The position numbers and the translations under genes were made by a program. A model generated the notes under the pieces. The model searched no databases, was not told the origin of the DNA, and saw only the letters and a program-made list of their open reading frames with translations. This document shows, piece after piece, positions 1-5,431 of a DNA stretch of 7,898 nucleotides. This DNA comes from an uncultured Phascolarctobacterium sp. GTDB taxonomy: Bacteria > Bacillota > Negativicutes > Acidaminococcales > Acidaminococcaceae. The DNA lies in NCBI GenBank assembly GCA_945949475.1, contig CAMFET010000030.1, positions 1 to 7,898 of the forward strand, read 5' to 3'. Position 1 is the first letter of the stretch. Each line of letters begins with the position of its first letter.

Positions 1-298
1 TTCCGTAGGCTTTGCATTAGCTGCCACGGGCGTGATTAAAGAGGATGGTTTTGATCGCCAGGATGCGGTAGAGCTGTTACTGGAGTTTATGCTGAGCAAA
101 TATCCTGAGGCCTTGGCGGCAAAGTATGCCGTTACTTTAGAAGAGGGCGAAACCGCTCAAACAGTGATGGCTAAAATTGCTACTGCGCGTGGTTGCTTAA
201 AGGCTGGCGGCATGCTAGATTTGGACAAGGTGGACCAGCTTGTGCTGCGCGACTTCCGCTCCGGTCGCCTGGGCCGCTTCACTGTGGATGAGCCGTAA
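1..298 (+). CDS. rbgA: Ribosome biogenesis GTPase A (RbgA/YlqF), C-terminal part
   Basis: Partial gene, 5' end outside the window; the reading frame is open from base 2 and 98 residues are visible before TAA at 296-298. RbgA is a circularly permuted GTPase that binds the immature 50S subunit and promotes its late maturation. The GTPase motifs lie upstream, so only the C-terminal helical RNA-contacting region is seen. It is recognised by a start like GFALAATGVIKEDGF, a central LSKYPEALAAKY, the IATARGCLKAGGMLDLDKV stretch and the ending LRDFRSGRLGRF, all characteristic of the YlqF family. A GTG at 32 is in frame but is not a start, because homology continues upstream of it. The gene converges on comM and is closed by a strong terminator. 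In many Firmicutes rbgA is followed by rnhB in the same direction; here rnhB, yraN and comM are present but inverted. Confidence 0.9.
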   Translation, partial: SVGFALAATGVIKEDGFDRQDAVELLLEFMLSKYPEALAAKYAVTLEEGETAQTVMAKIATARGCLKAGGMLDLDKVDQLVLRDFRSGRLGRFTVDEP

Positions 299-329
299 AA
301 GCAAAATTCAAGCAAATATAGTATTTATA

Positions 330-385
330 CGCTCTAGTTGGGTTAATTACGTGACTATTCCCAACTAGAGCGGTTTTATTTTTTA
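330..385 (+). terminator. Intrinsic terminator of rbgA, in the convergent rbgA/comM gap
   Basis: A perfect 13-bp stem is formed by 330-342 (CGCTCTAGTTGGG) and 360-372 (CCCAACTAGAGCG), with a 17-nt loop. It is followed on the plus strand by the T-rich tract 373-384. On the minus strand the bases past the hairpin are mixed A/T without a T-run, so it should terminate rbgA well and comM only weakly. The T-tract overlaps the comM stop codon (383-385). Confidence 0.9.
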
Positions 386-1903
386 TCTTCTATTATTTGC
401 TCTTAGGGTAACAGCCTCGGCAATATGAGCAGCTTGGATATCGCTACTGCCAGCTAAATCTGCAATGGTGCGTGCTACCTTTAAAATGCGGTCGTGGCTG
501 CGGGCGCTTAGATTAAGGATATTGAAGTACTTTTCCAAAACAGCTTGAGCTTGCTCATCCAATTGACAATATTTAACTACTTCCTGTCTGCCCATTTGCG
601 CGTTACAATGAATACCCAAGGGCTCCAAGCGAGCCTGCTGCAGCTGGCGAGCGCGAACTACTCTTTCACGAATGGTAGCAGAGCTTTCTCCTGGTCGCTT
701 ATCCTTTAGTTCAGAAAAATCTACTCTTGTAAGGTTAATCTGCATATCGATTCGATCCATTAAGGGACCGGAAATTTTGCGTTGATAATTATCTATATCT
801 AGCTGCTTACAGCTACAGACATGGCGGGAGTCTCCAAGATACCCACAAGGGCACGGATTTTGAGCAGCTACAAGTATAAAACGGCTAGGGAAGGTCATAG
901 CAGCCCGGACGCGGGATATACTCACTTCACCATCCTCCAAGGGTTGACGCAGCATTTCTAAGGTAGAACGGTCAAACTCAGGTAGCTCGTCTAAAAAGAG
1001 AACACCGTTATGACTAAGTGTTACTTCACCCGGCCTAGGGGTGGAGCCACCACCTAGCAAGGCGCTACCAGAGATACTGTGATGTGGACTTCTAAAGGGA
1101 CGCTCCAGCATTACACTATCCGCCTGTGGTAGCATGCCAACAATACTATAAATTTTAGTTACCTCTAGTGCTTCGCTTTCAGTCATAGGCGGTAAAATCG
1201 TTACCAAACGACGCGCTAGCATCGTTTTGCCGCAGCCGGGGCTACCAATCATCATGATACTGTGCCCTCCTGCCGCTGCTATTTCTAAGGCTCGGCGTGC
1301 TACCAACTGGCCTTTAATATCAGCAAAATCCACATGATAAATGCGTTGCTTATTTTGTAAAATATTCTCTTTGGGCAGTGGCTCAAGCAGCTGCTTACCT
1401 GTTAAGTGTTCAACTATTTCCTGTAGTGATGAGGCTGTATAGACCTTGATGCCTTGGATAAGCTTTCCCTCGGCTGCGTTTTCCTTAGGTATGTAGATTT
1501 CCTTAGCTCCAAAGCGCTTGGCCTCCATAACCATGGAGAGCACGCCTGATACCTTACGAATGCGCCCATCGAGAGATAATTCGCCAACAAAAACCTTGTC
1601 ATCTAAATTAGTAGGGTCAATCAGGCGGGAGCAGGTTAAAAGGCCTATGGCAATAGGTAAATCTAAACCTGAGCCCTCCTTGCGCAAATCTGCAGGAGCC
1701 AAATTCACCGTTATTTTCGTCATAGGAAAAGGGTAGTCACTATTGCGCATTGCAGCCTTAACTCTTTCTTTGGATTCGCGTACAGCCATGGCTGGAAGGC
1801 CCACCAAATCGAAATTAGGTAGTCCATTAGAAATATCTACTTCTACTAAAATCATTACACCATCAATACCACAGGTGGTTAAACCATTTACTTGGGCAAA
1901 CAT
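383..1903 (-). CDS. comM: ComM/YifB family Mg-chelatase-like AAA+ ATPase
   Basis: Full-length 506-residue protein, the usual size for the family. ComM is a hexameric helicase-like ATPase that aids branch migration during integration of donor DNA in natural transformation; in organisms not known to be competent its role is unclear. Residues 1-170 form the N-terminal ChlI/Lon-like domain (FDLVGLPAMAVRESKERV near 31-48). The Mg-chelatase-type AAA+ domain carries Walker A GSPGCGKT (220-227), Walker B VLFLDELPEF (301-310), a cysteine pair set C351/C353 and C363/C365 typical of the family, and GPLMDRID (379-386) ahead of the C-terminal lid. The start ATG at 1901-1903 is fixed by a perfect AAGGAGG (1910-1916), 6 nt away. 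It is last in the rnhB-yraN-comM operon, 28 nt after yraN. No missing catalytic motif was seen. Confidence 0.95.
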   Translation of the reverse strand: MFAQVNGLTTCGIDGVMILVEVDISNGLPNFDLVGLPAMAVRESKERVKAAMRNSDYPFPMTKITVNLAPADLRKEGSGLDLPIAIGLLTCSRLIDPTNLDDKVFVGELSLDGRIRKVSGVLSMVMEAKRFGAKEIYIPKENAAEGKLIQGIKVYTASSLQEIVEHLTGKQLLEPLPKENILQNKQRIYHVDFADIKGQLVARRALEIAAAGGHSIMMIGSPGCGKTMLARRLVTILPPMTESEALEVTKIYSIVGMLPQADSVMLERPFRSPHHSISGSALLGGGSTPRPGEVTLSHNGVLFLDELPEFDRSTLEMLRQPLEDGEVSISRVRAAMTFPSRFILVAAQNPCPCGYLGDSRHVCSCKQLDIDNYQRKISGPLMDRIDMQINLTRVDFSELKDKRPGESSATIRERVVRARQLQQARLEPLGIHCNAQMGRQEVVKYCQLDEQAQAVLEKYFNILNLSARSHDRILKVARTIADLAGSSDIQAAHIAEAVTLRANNRR

Positions 1904-1931
1904 TATTATCCTCCTTCAGCTCAGAAGCTAT

Positions 1932-2303
1932 TTAGAAGCAATGCGGATAATGAAAAAGTCGCATTACCGCACTACCCTCAATGATAATTTCAATTACATC
2001 AAAGGAAAGCATCGGAATGCGACTTATTAACCCCACACATTGGAGGTAATACTGTGCAACACGATAGATTTTTCTTTGCTTCGCCAAGGTCACTGCTTCT
2101 ACCGGTTTGCCATACCGGCTTGAGCAGCGCGTCTTGACCTCAATAAAGCTTAGTACCCCGGCTTTACTGGCAACTATATCAATTTCTCCGAAGCGCCGAC
2201 AACGAAAATTGCGCTCCAAAATAGTATAACCCTGAGCCTGTAGGTACTTACAGGCAAGGTCCTCTCCATAAAGTCCCAGCCTACGCGTCGATTGAGAACA
2301 CAT
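1932..2303 (-). CDS. yraN: YraN/UPF0102 family putative endonuclease-fold protein
   Basis: 123 residues, normal for UPF0102. The fold is that of PD-(D/E)XK nucleases: LGLYGEDLACKYL near the N-terminus, GEIDIVA (G39, E40, D42) and FIEVKTR (E55, K57), which give the expected acidic/acidic/E-x-K active-site pattern. The biochemical role is not established; the family is commonly found next to rnhB and comM, which suggests nucleic-acid processing. The ATG at 2301-2303 lies inside rnhB, so the two genes overlap by 23 bp. No good Shine-Dalgarno sequence precedes it (the upstream bases read roughly CTAGATTGCCATT), so translation probably depends on ribosomes finishing rnhB. Family identity is firm from the motifs; nuclease activity is inference. 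Confidence 0.9.
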   Translation of the reverse strand: MCSQSTRRLGLYGEDLACKYLQAQGYTILERNFRCRRFGEIDIVASKAGVLSFIEVKTRCSSRYGKPVEAVTLAKQRKIYRVAQYYLQCVGLISRIPMLSFDVIEIIIEGSAVMRLFHYPHCF

Positions 2304-3114
2304 AATGGCAATCTAGCTGGGGACTGTAAAGTTCATTATTAGCAGCAGCCACTGGCTCTAGCTGCATGCTTTTCACCGGCTCATAGCTACGGCGATGCCA
2401 TTTCGTGGCGCCAAATTCAGCAATGGCCTGCATATGAGCACCGCTACCATATCCCTTATTATGGGCAAAGCCATAGGCAGGGAACAGCTTATCTAAGCGC
2501 TCCATGATGCGGTCACGAGTGACCTTGGCAATTATTGAAGCTGCGGCTATGGATGCACTGAGCGCATCACCGTGCACGATGGATACCGTGTTAATTCCTT
2601 TAGCTTCTACGGGCATGGCATCGATAAGAGCTACCTGTGGTTGCACAGGCAAATGCTCTAAAACCTCAGCCATACCTCGTTGGGTAGCAGTGTAGATATT
2701 AAGCTTATCTATATTGCTAACACTGACGATATTGACCTCGATAGCTACAGCTTTAGCGATGATTTCGTCATATAGCTGCTCTCTTTTGGCTGCGCTCAGT
2801 TGTTTGGAATCATTGAGTCCGGCAATAAAAACAGCTTGAGGCAAAATAACAGCTGCTATAACAAGAGGCCCAGCCAAGGGACCTCGTCCAGCTTCGTCCA
2901 CTCCAGCCACATATTGCATACCCTGAGCATAGTACTCTTTTTCATAGGTGAGCATGCTTTCAAAGCGTGCTTGCTCTAAAGCAGCCTTTTCCAAGCGCTT
3001 ATAATAGGCAGCTAAAAGCTTCTTGACGCCGCTACGCTCATCAGCTTGAAGCATTGCTATTTGCTCAGGTGTGGGTGCAGCAGCTAAAAGCTCCTTTACT
3101 TCGCTAATCTTCAT
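2281..3114 (-). CDS. rnhB: Ribonuclease HII
   Basis: 277 residues. RNase HII cuts the RNA strand of RNA/DNA hybrids and incises at single ribonucleotides misincorporated in DNA, in the cytoplasm. Catalytic residues are visible: GVDEAGRG gives D73 and E74, ALIDA gives D165, HGDALS gives D183; the SIIAKVTRDR block (about 193-202) is a family signature. An N-terminal extension of about 65 residues precedes the catalytic core, as in the Bacillus-type long form; it is helical-looking and rich in Ala, Leu and Glu. The ATG at 3112-3114 follows AAGGAAG (3122-3128) at 7 nt. It is first in the leftward operon with yraN and comM. Its leader contains a terminator-like hairpin (see 3160-3193), so expression of the whole operon may be attenuated. 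Confidence 0.95.
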   Translation of the reverse strand: MKISEVKELLAAAPTPEQIAMLQADERSGVKKLLAAYYKRLEKAALEQARFESMLTYEKEYYAQGMQYVAGVDEAGRGPLAGPLVIAAVILPQAVFIAGLNDSKQLSAAKREQLYDEIIAKAVAIEVNIVSVSNIDKLNIYTATQRGMAEVLEHLPVQPQVALIDAMPVEAKGINTVSIVHGDALSASIAAASIIAKVTRDRIMERLDKLFPAYGFAHNKGYGSGAHMQAIAEFGATKWHRRSYEPVKSMQLEPVAAANNELYSPQLDCHYVFSIDA

Positions 3115-3159
3115 TTTCTCACTTCCTTACAATGTATTTACAAAAGAACCTATTTAGAC

Positions 3160-3193
3160 AAAAAACCGCCTTATAGTAAAAACTACAAAGCGG
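3160..3193 (-). terminator. Terminator-like hairpin in the rnhB leader (candidate attenuator)
   Basis: Read on the minus strand, 3193-3182 (CCGCTTTGTAGT) pairs with 3177-3166 (ACTATAAGGCGG) through 10 of 12 positions around a TTTT loop. A run of six T (3165-3160) follows. This is a textbook intrinsic terminator pointing leftward, yet it lies 46 nt upstream of the rnhB start and about 25 nt downstream of the predicted transcription start. It could be an attenuator or the end of a roughly 60-nt small RNA. No specific ligand or T-box/riboswitch signature is visible. Confidence 0.75.
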
Positions 3194-3225
3194 CTATGTA
3201 TATCATGTCTTTTATCTATATTTCA

Positions 3226-3254
3226 ATTCTACCACAGATTTGAGCATTTGTCAG
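3226..3254 (-). promoter_or_regulatory. Probable sigma-A promoter of the rnhB-yraN-comM operon
   Basis: On the minus strand, CTGACA (3254-3249) is followed by a 17-bp spacer and TAGAAT (3231-3226), with TGG directly before the -10 (extended -10). The predicted start is near 3219, giving a leader of about 105 nt that includes the terminator-like hairpin. Confidence 0.7.
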
Positions 3255-3334
3255 TAGTAAAAAAGCAAAAAAGTGATTATTTTGTATTAATTCTCTCCAA
3301 AATATCCTTTCTTTTCGCATCCACTAGCATTTAC

Positions 3335-3360
3335 TCATTAAATATGATATAATTTAATGA
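3335..3360. promoter_or_regulatory. Extended -10 promoter inside a perfect 9+9 inverted repeat (candidate operator)
   Basis: TGATATAAT (3345-3353) is an extended -10 for rightward transcription, with start expected near 3360; there is no convincing -35. The arms TCATTAAAT (3335-3343) and ATTTAATGA (3352-3360) are exact reverse complements around an 8-bp centre. The palindrome therefore covers the -10 and reaches the start site, where a bound repressor would block the DUF512-cobO transcript. The promoter call is fairly safe; the operator role is inference, and the region is AT-rich. Confidence 0.6.
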
Positions 3361-3397
3361 CGATTTGTTTATCCAAGGGATTTTTATGCTTATTTTT

Positions 3398-3403
3398 AAG
3401 GAG
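3398..3403 (+). promoter_or_regulatory. Ribosome binding site that sets the DUF512 protein start
   Basis: AAGGAG lies 13 nt before the ATG at 3417-3419, a somewhat long gap. The earlier in-frame ATG (3357-3359) lies within the operator-like palindrome at or before the predicted transcription start and has no ribosome binding site. Confidence 0.65.
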
Positions 3404-3416
3404 TTGCCGTATTTTT

Positions 3417-4706
3417 ATGTTAGGATTGATTAGTGCTGTGCGTAAAAACAGTCTAGCGGAGGCCGCTGGCATAGTTGCTGGTGATAAGCTAGTGGCTGTA
3501 GATGGCGTTCAGGTGAAGGATATCATCGAATTAAGCTTTTATACCTCGGACTACGAGGTGGAGCTGGAGCTGGAAAACGCTCAGGGACAGCGCCGTCAGG
3601 TACATATAGATAAATATCCCGATGAGGATTTGGGCCTAGAGTTTGAGGCGGCAGTGTTTGACAAGGTTAGCACCTGTTACAACAATTGTATCTTTTGCTT
3701 TGTGGACCAAATGATTCCTGGGATGCGTAAGGGTCTCTATGTACGTGACGACGATTATCGTTTATCCTTTTTATATGGCAATTTCATTACTCTTACCAAT
3801 TTGAAGGAAGAGGATTTTCAGCGCATTATTCAAACGCATATGACGCCTCTTTATGTATCAGTGCATGCAACAGATCCCAAAGTACGCTGCGAAATGATGC
3901 ATAACCGCTTTGCTGGTGAGCTTATGGATAAGCTAGAGCGCTTGTTTGCTGCTGGTATTGAGGTGCATACCCAAATCGTGTGCTGCCCAGGCTATAATGA
4001 TGGTGAGATTTTAGCTAAGAGCTTCCAGGATTTATATGCGCGCCATCCCCATGTGTTAACTATGGCTGTAGTGCCGGTTGGTATTACTAAGCACAGGGAG
4101 GGCCTGCATCCCCTGCGTACCTTCACCAAGGAGGAGGCAGCTGCTTTAATCGATCAGGTTACACCGTGGCAGCGTCAGTGTCGTGAGGAGACGGGCAAAA
4201 CCTTTATTTACTTGGGTGATGAGTTTTACCTTCTGGCAGGAAGGGATGTGCCCACTGCTGAATGGTACGATGGCTTCCCACAGCTGGAAAATGGCATTGG
4301 CCTGACGCGCAGCTTTGTGGACGAATGGCAAGCAACACTGCCTAGTTTAAGCAGTTACCAAGCTGCTAGTCCAGCTGTGATTCCAGTGGGTGAGAGTGCA
4401 TTTACTGTGTTGCAGCCATTGCTCGATGCTTTAAACAAGCAATTCAACACAGCCCATAGCTTTGTGCCCGTGCCCAACCAGTTCTTCGGTGGTAAGGTTA
4501 ATGTTACCGGCCTTTTAACGGCAAGCGATATTCTGCGCACCTGCAAGGAAAGCGGTAAGCGTTTGATTTTGCCTGCTGTGGTGCTCAATAATGACAAGCT
4601 ATTTCTAGATGATACTGCTCTAGAGCAATTCCGTAAGGAATATCCAGGAAAGGTGGATATTGCTAAGGATGCCAAGGAGCTTTTGCATTTGCTTTTAGAA
4701 AGTTAA
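3417..4706 (+). CDS. PDZ + radical SAM + DUF512 protein of unknown function
   Basis: 429 residues from the chosen ATG. Starting there places the PDZ-like domain at the very N-terminus (about 1-60, with LAEAAGIVAGDKLVAVDG), as in relatives. Next comes the radical SAM cluster motif CYNNCIFC (C87, C91, C94; CX3CX2C), which would bind a 4Fe-4S cluster and S-adenosylmethionine. The C-terminal DUF512 shows YLGDEFYLLAGR (D268, E269), QLENGIGL (E291, N292) and NQFFGGKVNVTGLL (354-367). The family (COG1625, Fe-S oxidoreductases related to NifB/MoaA) has no established reaction. It is cytoplasmic by appearance: no signal peptide or membrane segment from this start. An upstream in-frame ATG would add 20 hydrophobic residues but is rejected on promoter position. 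It is followed 10 nt later by cobO, so the two are very likely co-transcribed. Confidence 0.9.
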   Translation: MLGLISAVRKNSLAEAAGIVAGDKLVAVDGVQVKDIIELSFYTSDYEVELELENAQGQRRQVHIDKYPDEDLGLEFEAAVFDKVSTCYNNCIFCFVDQMIPGMRKGLYVRDDDYRLSFLYGNFITLTNLKEEDFQRIIQTHMTPLYVSVHATDPKVRCEMMHNRFAGELMDKLERLFAAGIEVHTQIVCCPGYNDGEILAKSFQDLYARHPHVLTMAVVPVGITKHREGLHPLRTFTKEEAAALIDQVTPWQRQCREETGKTFIYLGDEFYLLAGRDVPTAEWYDGFPQLENGIGLTRSFVDEWQATLPSLSSYQAASPAVIPVGESAFTVLQPLLDALNKQFNTAHSFVPVPNQFFGGKVNVTGLLTASDILRTCKESGKRLILPAVVLNNDKLFLDDTALEQFRKEYPGKVDIAKDAKELLHLLLES

Positions 4707-4710
4707 GGTG
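4705..4710 (+). promoter_or_regulatory. Ribosome binding site that sets the cobO start
   Basis: AAGGTG overlaps the stop codon of the DUF512 gene and lies 6 nt before the ATG at 4717. The upstream in-frame GTG (4708-4710) is part of this site and so is unlikely to be the start. Confidence 0.7.
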
Positions 4711-4716
4711 AACAGC

Positions 4717-5226
4717 ATGCTGCAAGTATATACAGGCACTGGTAAAGGTAAAACTACGGCAGCCCTTGGAGTAGCATTGCGTGGAGCAGGGCATGGATTA
4801 AAAACCTTGATGCTGTGCTTTTTAAAGGATGACCCAGAATACGGCGAGGCCAGAGCAGCTAGCTTTGTGCCCGGCTTTGAGCTGCGTCAGGTAGGCAGGG
4901 ATGCCTTTGTCAACTTTCGCAATCCTGAGCAAATCGATTTAGATTTGTGTCGTGCGGGCTGGGAAGCGGCGAAGCAGGCTATTGCTACCAAGCAGTTTGA
5001 TATTGTTATTTTGGACGAGCTGAATATTGTGCTGGCTACGAAAATGCTGCCCTTGGAGGAGGTGCTGGACTTTCTCAAGGCACATCAGCACGAGCTGGAG
5101 ATTATTACTACTGGCCGCGGTGCACCGGAGGAGCTCATTAAGCTGGCAGACCTTGTGACGGACATGAGTGAAGTGAAGCATTATTTTCATAAGGGTGTGT
5201 CGTCTCGCCTTGGTATTGATCATTAA
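4717..5226 (+). CDS. cobO: Corrinoid adenosyltransferase (CobO/BtuR/CobA type)
   Basis: 169 residues from the ATG at 4717. The enzyme transfers the adenosyl group of ATP to the cobalt(I) of cob(I)yrinic acid a,c-diamide or other corrinoids, giving the adenosyl-cobamide form. Evidence: the family's unusual P-loop GTGKGKTT (7-14) right at the N-terminus, Walker B-like IVILDELN (96-103), TGRGAPEEL (132-140), and the conserved C-terminal run with LVTDMSEVKHYFHKG (146-160) and RLGID. Length is slightly short of some CobO proteins because there is no N-terminal extension. No other cobalamin genes and no visible cobalamin riboswitch accompany it, so it may serve salvage as well as synthesis. It follows the DUF512 radical SAM gene by 10 nt. 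Downstream lies a GC-rich repeat rather than a classical U-tailed terminator. Confidence 0.92.
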   Translation: MLQVYTGTGKGKTTAALGVALRGAGHGLKTLMLCFLKDDPEYGEARAASFVPGFELRQVGRDAFVNFRNPEQIDLDLCRAGWEAAKQAIATKQFDIVILDELNIVLATKMLPLEEVLDFLKAHQHELEIITTGRGAPEELIKLADLVTDMSEVKHYFHKGVSSRLGIDH

Positions 5227-5235
5227 GGATAGACG

Positions 5236-5362
5236 AAGCCCCCTTCCGCCTCGCAAGCTCGGCACCTCCCCCGGTGGTGGAGGCAAACTTTCAGCTTTCG
5301 TTAGAAGAAAGGCTCCCCTTTAAAGGGGAGCTGTCAGCGAAGCTTGCGAGCTGACTGAGGGG
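5236..5362. repeat. GC-rich inverted-repeat element (MITE/REP-like) between cobO and der
   Basis: Two diverged arms face each other. The left arm (5236-5272) begins AAGCCCCCTTCCGCC and the right arm, read in reverse from 5362, begins AACCCCTCAGTCAGC. Both share the exact core CTCGCAAGCT (5250-5259, and reverse complement at 5341-5350), and both then run into a CTCCCC block. Internal hairpins: CCTCC/GGAGG (5265-5269/5279-5283), AGCTTTC/GAAAGGCT (5293-5299 with 5307-5314), a perfect 20-bp palindrome centred on TTTAAA (5312-5331), and GTCAGC/GCTGAC (5333-5338/5350-5355). No coding potential is seen. From memory, similar elements are scattered between genes in gut Firmicutes; copy number here cannot be checked. 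It may also act as a transcription or RNA-stability barrier after cobO. Confidence 0.75.
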
Positions 5363-5373
5363 TTAAATCAGAT

Positions 5374-5402
5374 TTTACACAAATAAGATAGATAGACATT
5401 AT
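5374..5402 (+). promoter_or_regulatory. Possible weak promoter of der-plsY
   Basis: TTTACA (5374-5379) is followed by a 17-bp spacer and CATTAT (5397-5402; 4 of 6 to consensus) in AT-rich DNA just after the repeat element. The predicted start is near 5409, leaving a short leader before der. Other placements are possible, and der could also be read from the cobO transcript. Confidence 0.3.
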
Positions 5403-5417
5403 TAATTATAGTATGAT

Positions 5418-5422
5418 GGAGG
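5418..5422 (+). promoter_or_regulatory. Ribosome binding site that sets the der start
   Basis: GGAGG lies 9 nt before the ATG at 5432-5434. A TTG at 5426, two codons upstream and in frame, would be only 3 nt from this site and is not a credible start. Confidence 0.85.
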
Positions 5423-5431
5423 AAATTGATT

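Noticed and set aside
3216..3320. Minus-strand ORF of 34 codons (start MRKERIF) just upstream of the leader terminator
   Set aside because: It has no ribosome binding site, its sequence is low-complexity and AT-driven, and it lies over the well-formed rnhB promoter. The terminator after it makes it slightly tempting, but it matches nothing I recognise.
3357..3416. 20-residue hydrophobic N-terminal extension of the DUF512 protein (possible signal or anchor)
   Set aside because: The upstream ATG lies at or before the predicted transcription start and has no ribosome binding site; the PDZ domain begins properly at the ATG of 3417.
3357..3420. Cobalamin riboswitch upstream of the DUF512-cobO pair
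   Set aside because: The leader is only about 57 nt and lacks a B12-box-like sequence, far too short for the riboswitch.
4939..5286. Minus-strand ORF of 115 codons starting in the repeat element
   Set aside because: Its N-terminus (a PPPPGEVPSLRGG type sequence) is simply the translated left arm of the repeat and the rest is antisense to cobO; a common spurious call at such repeats.
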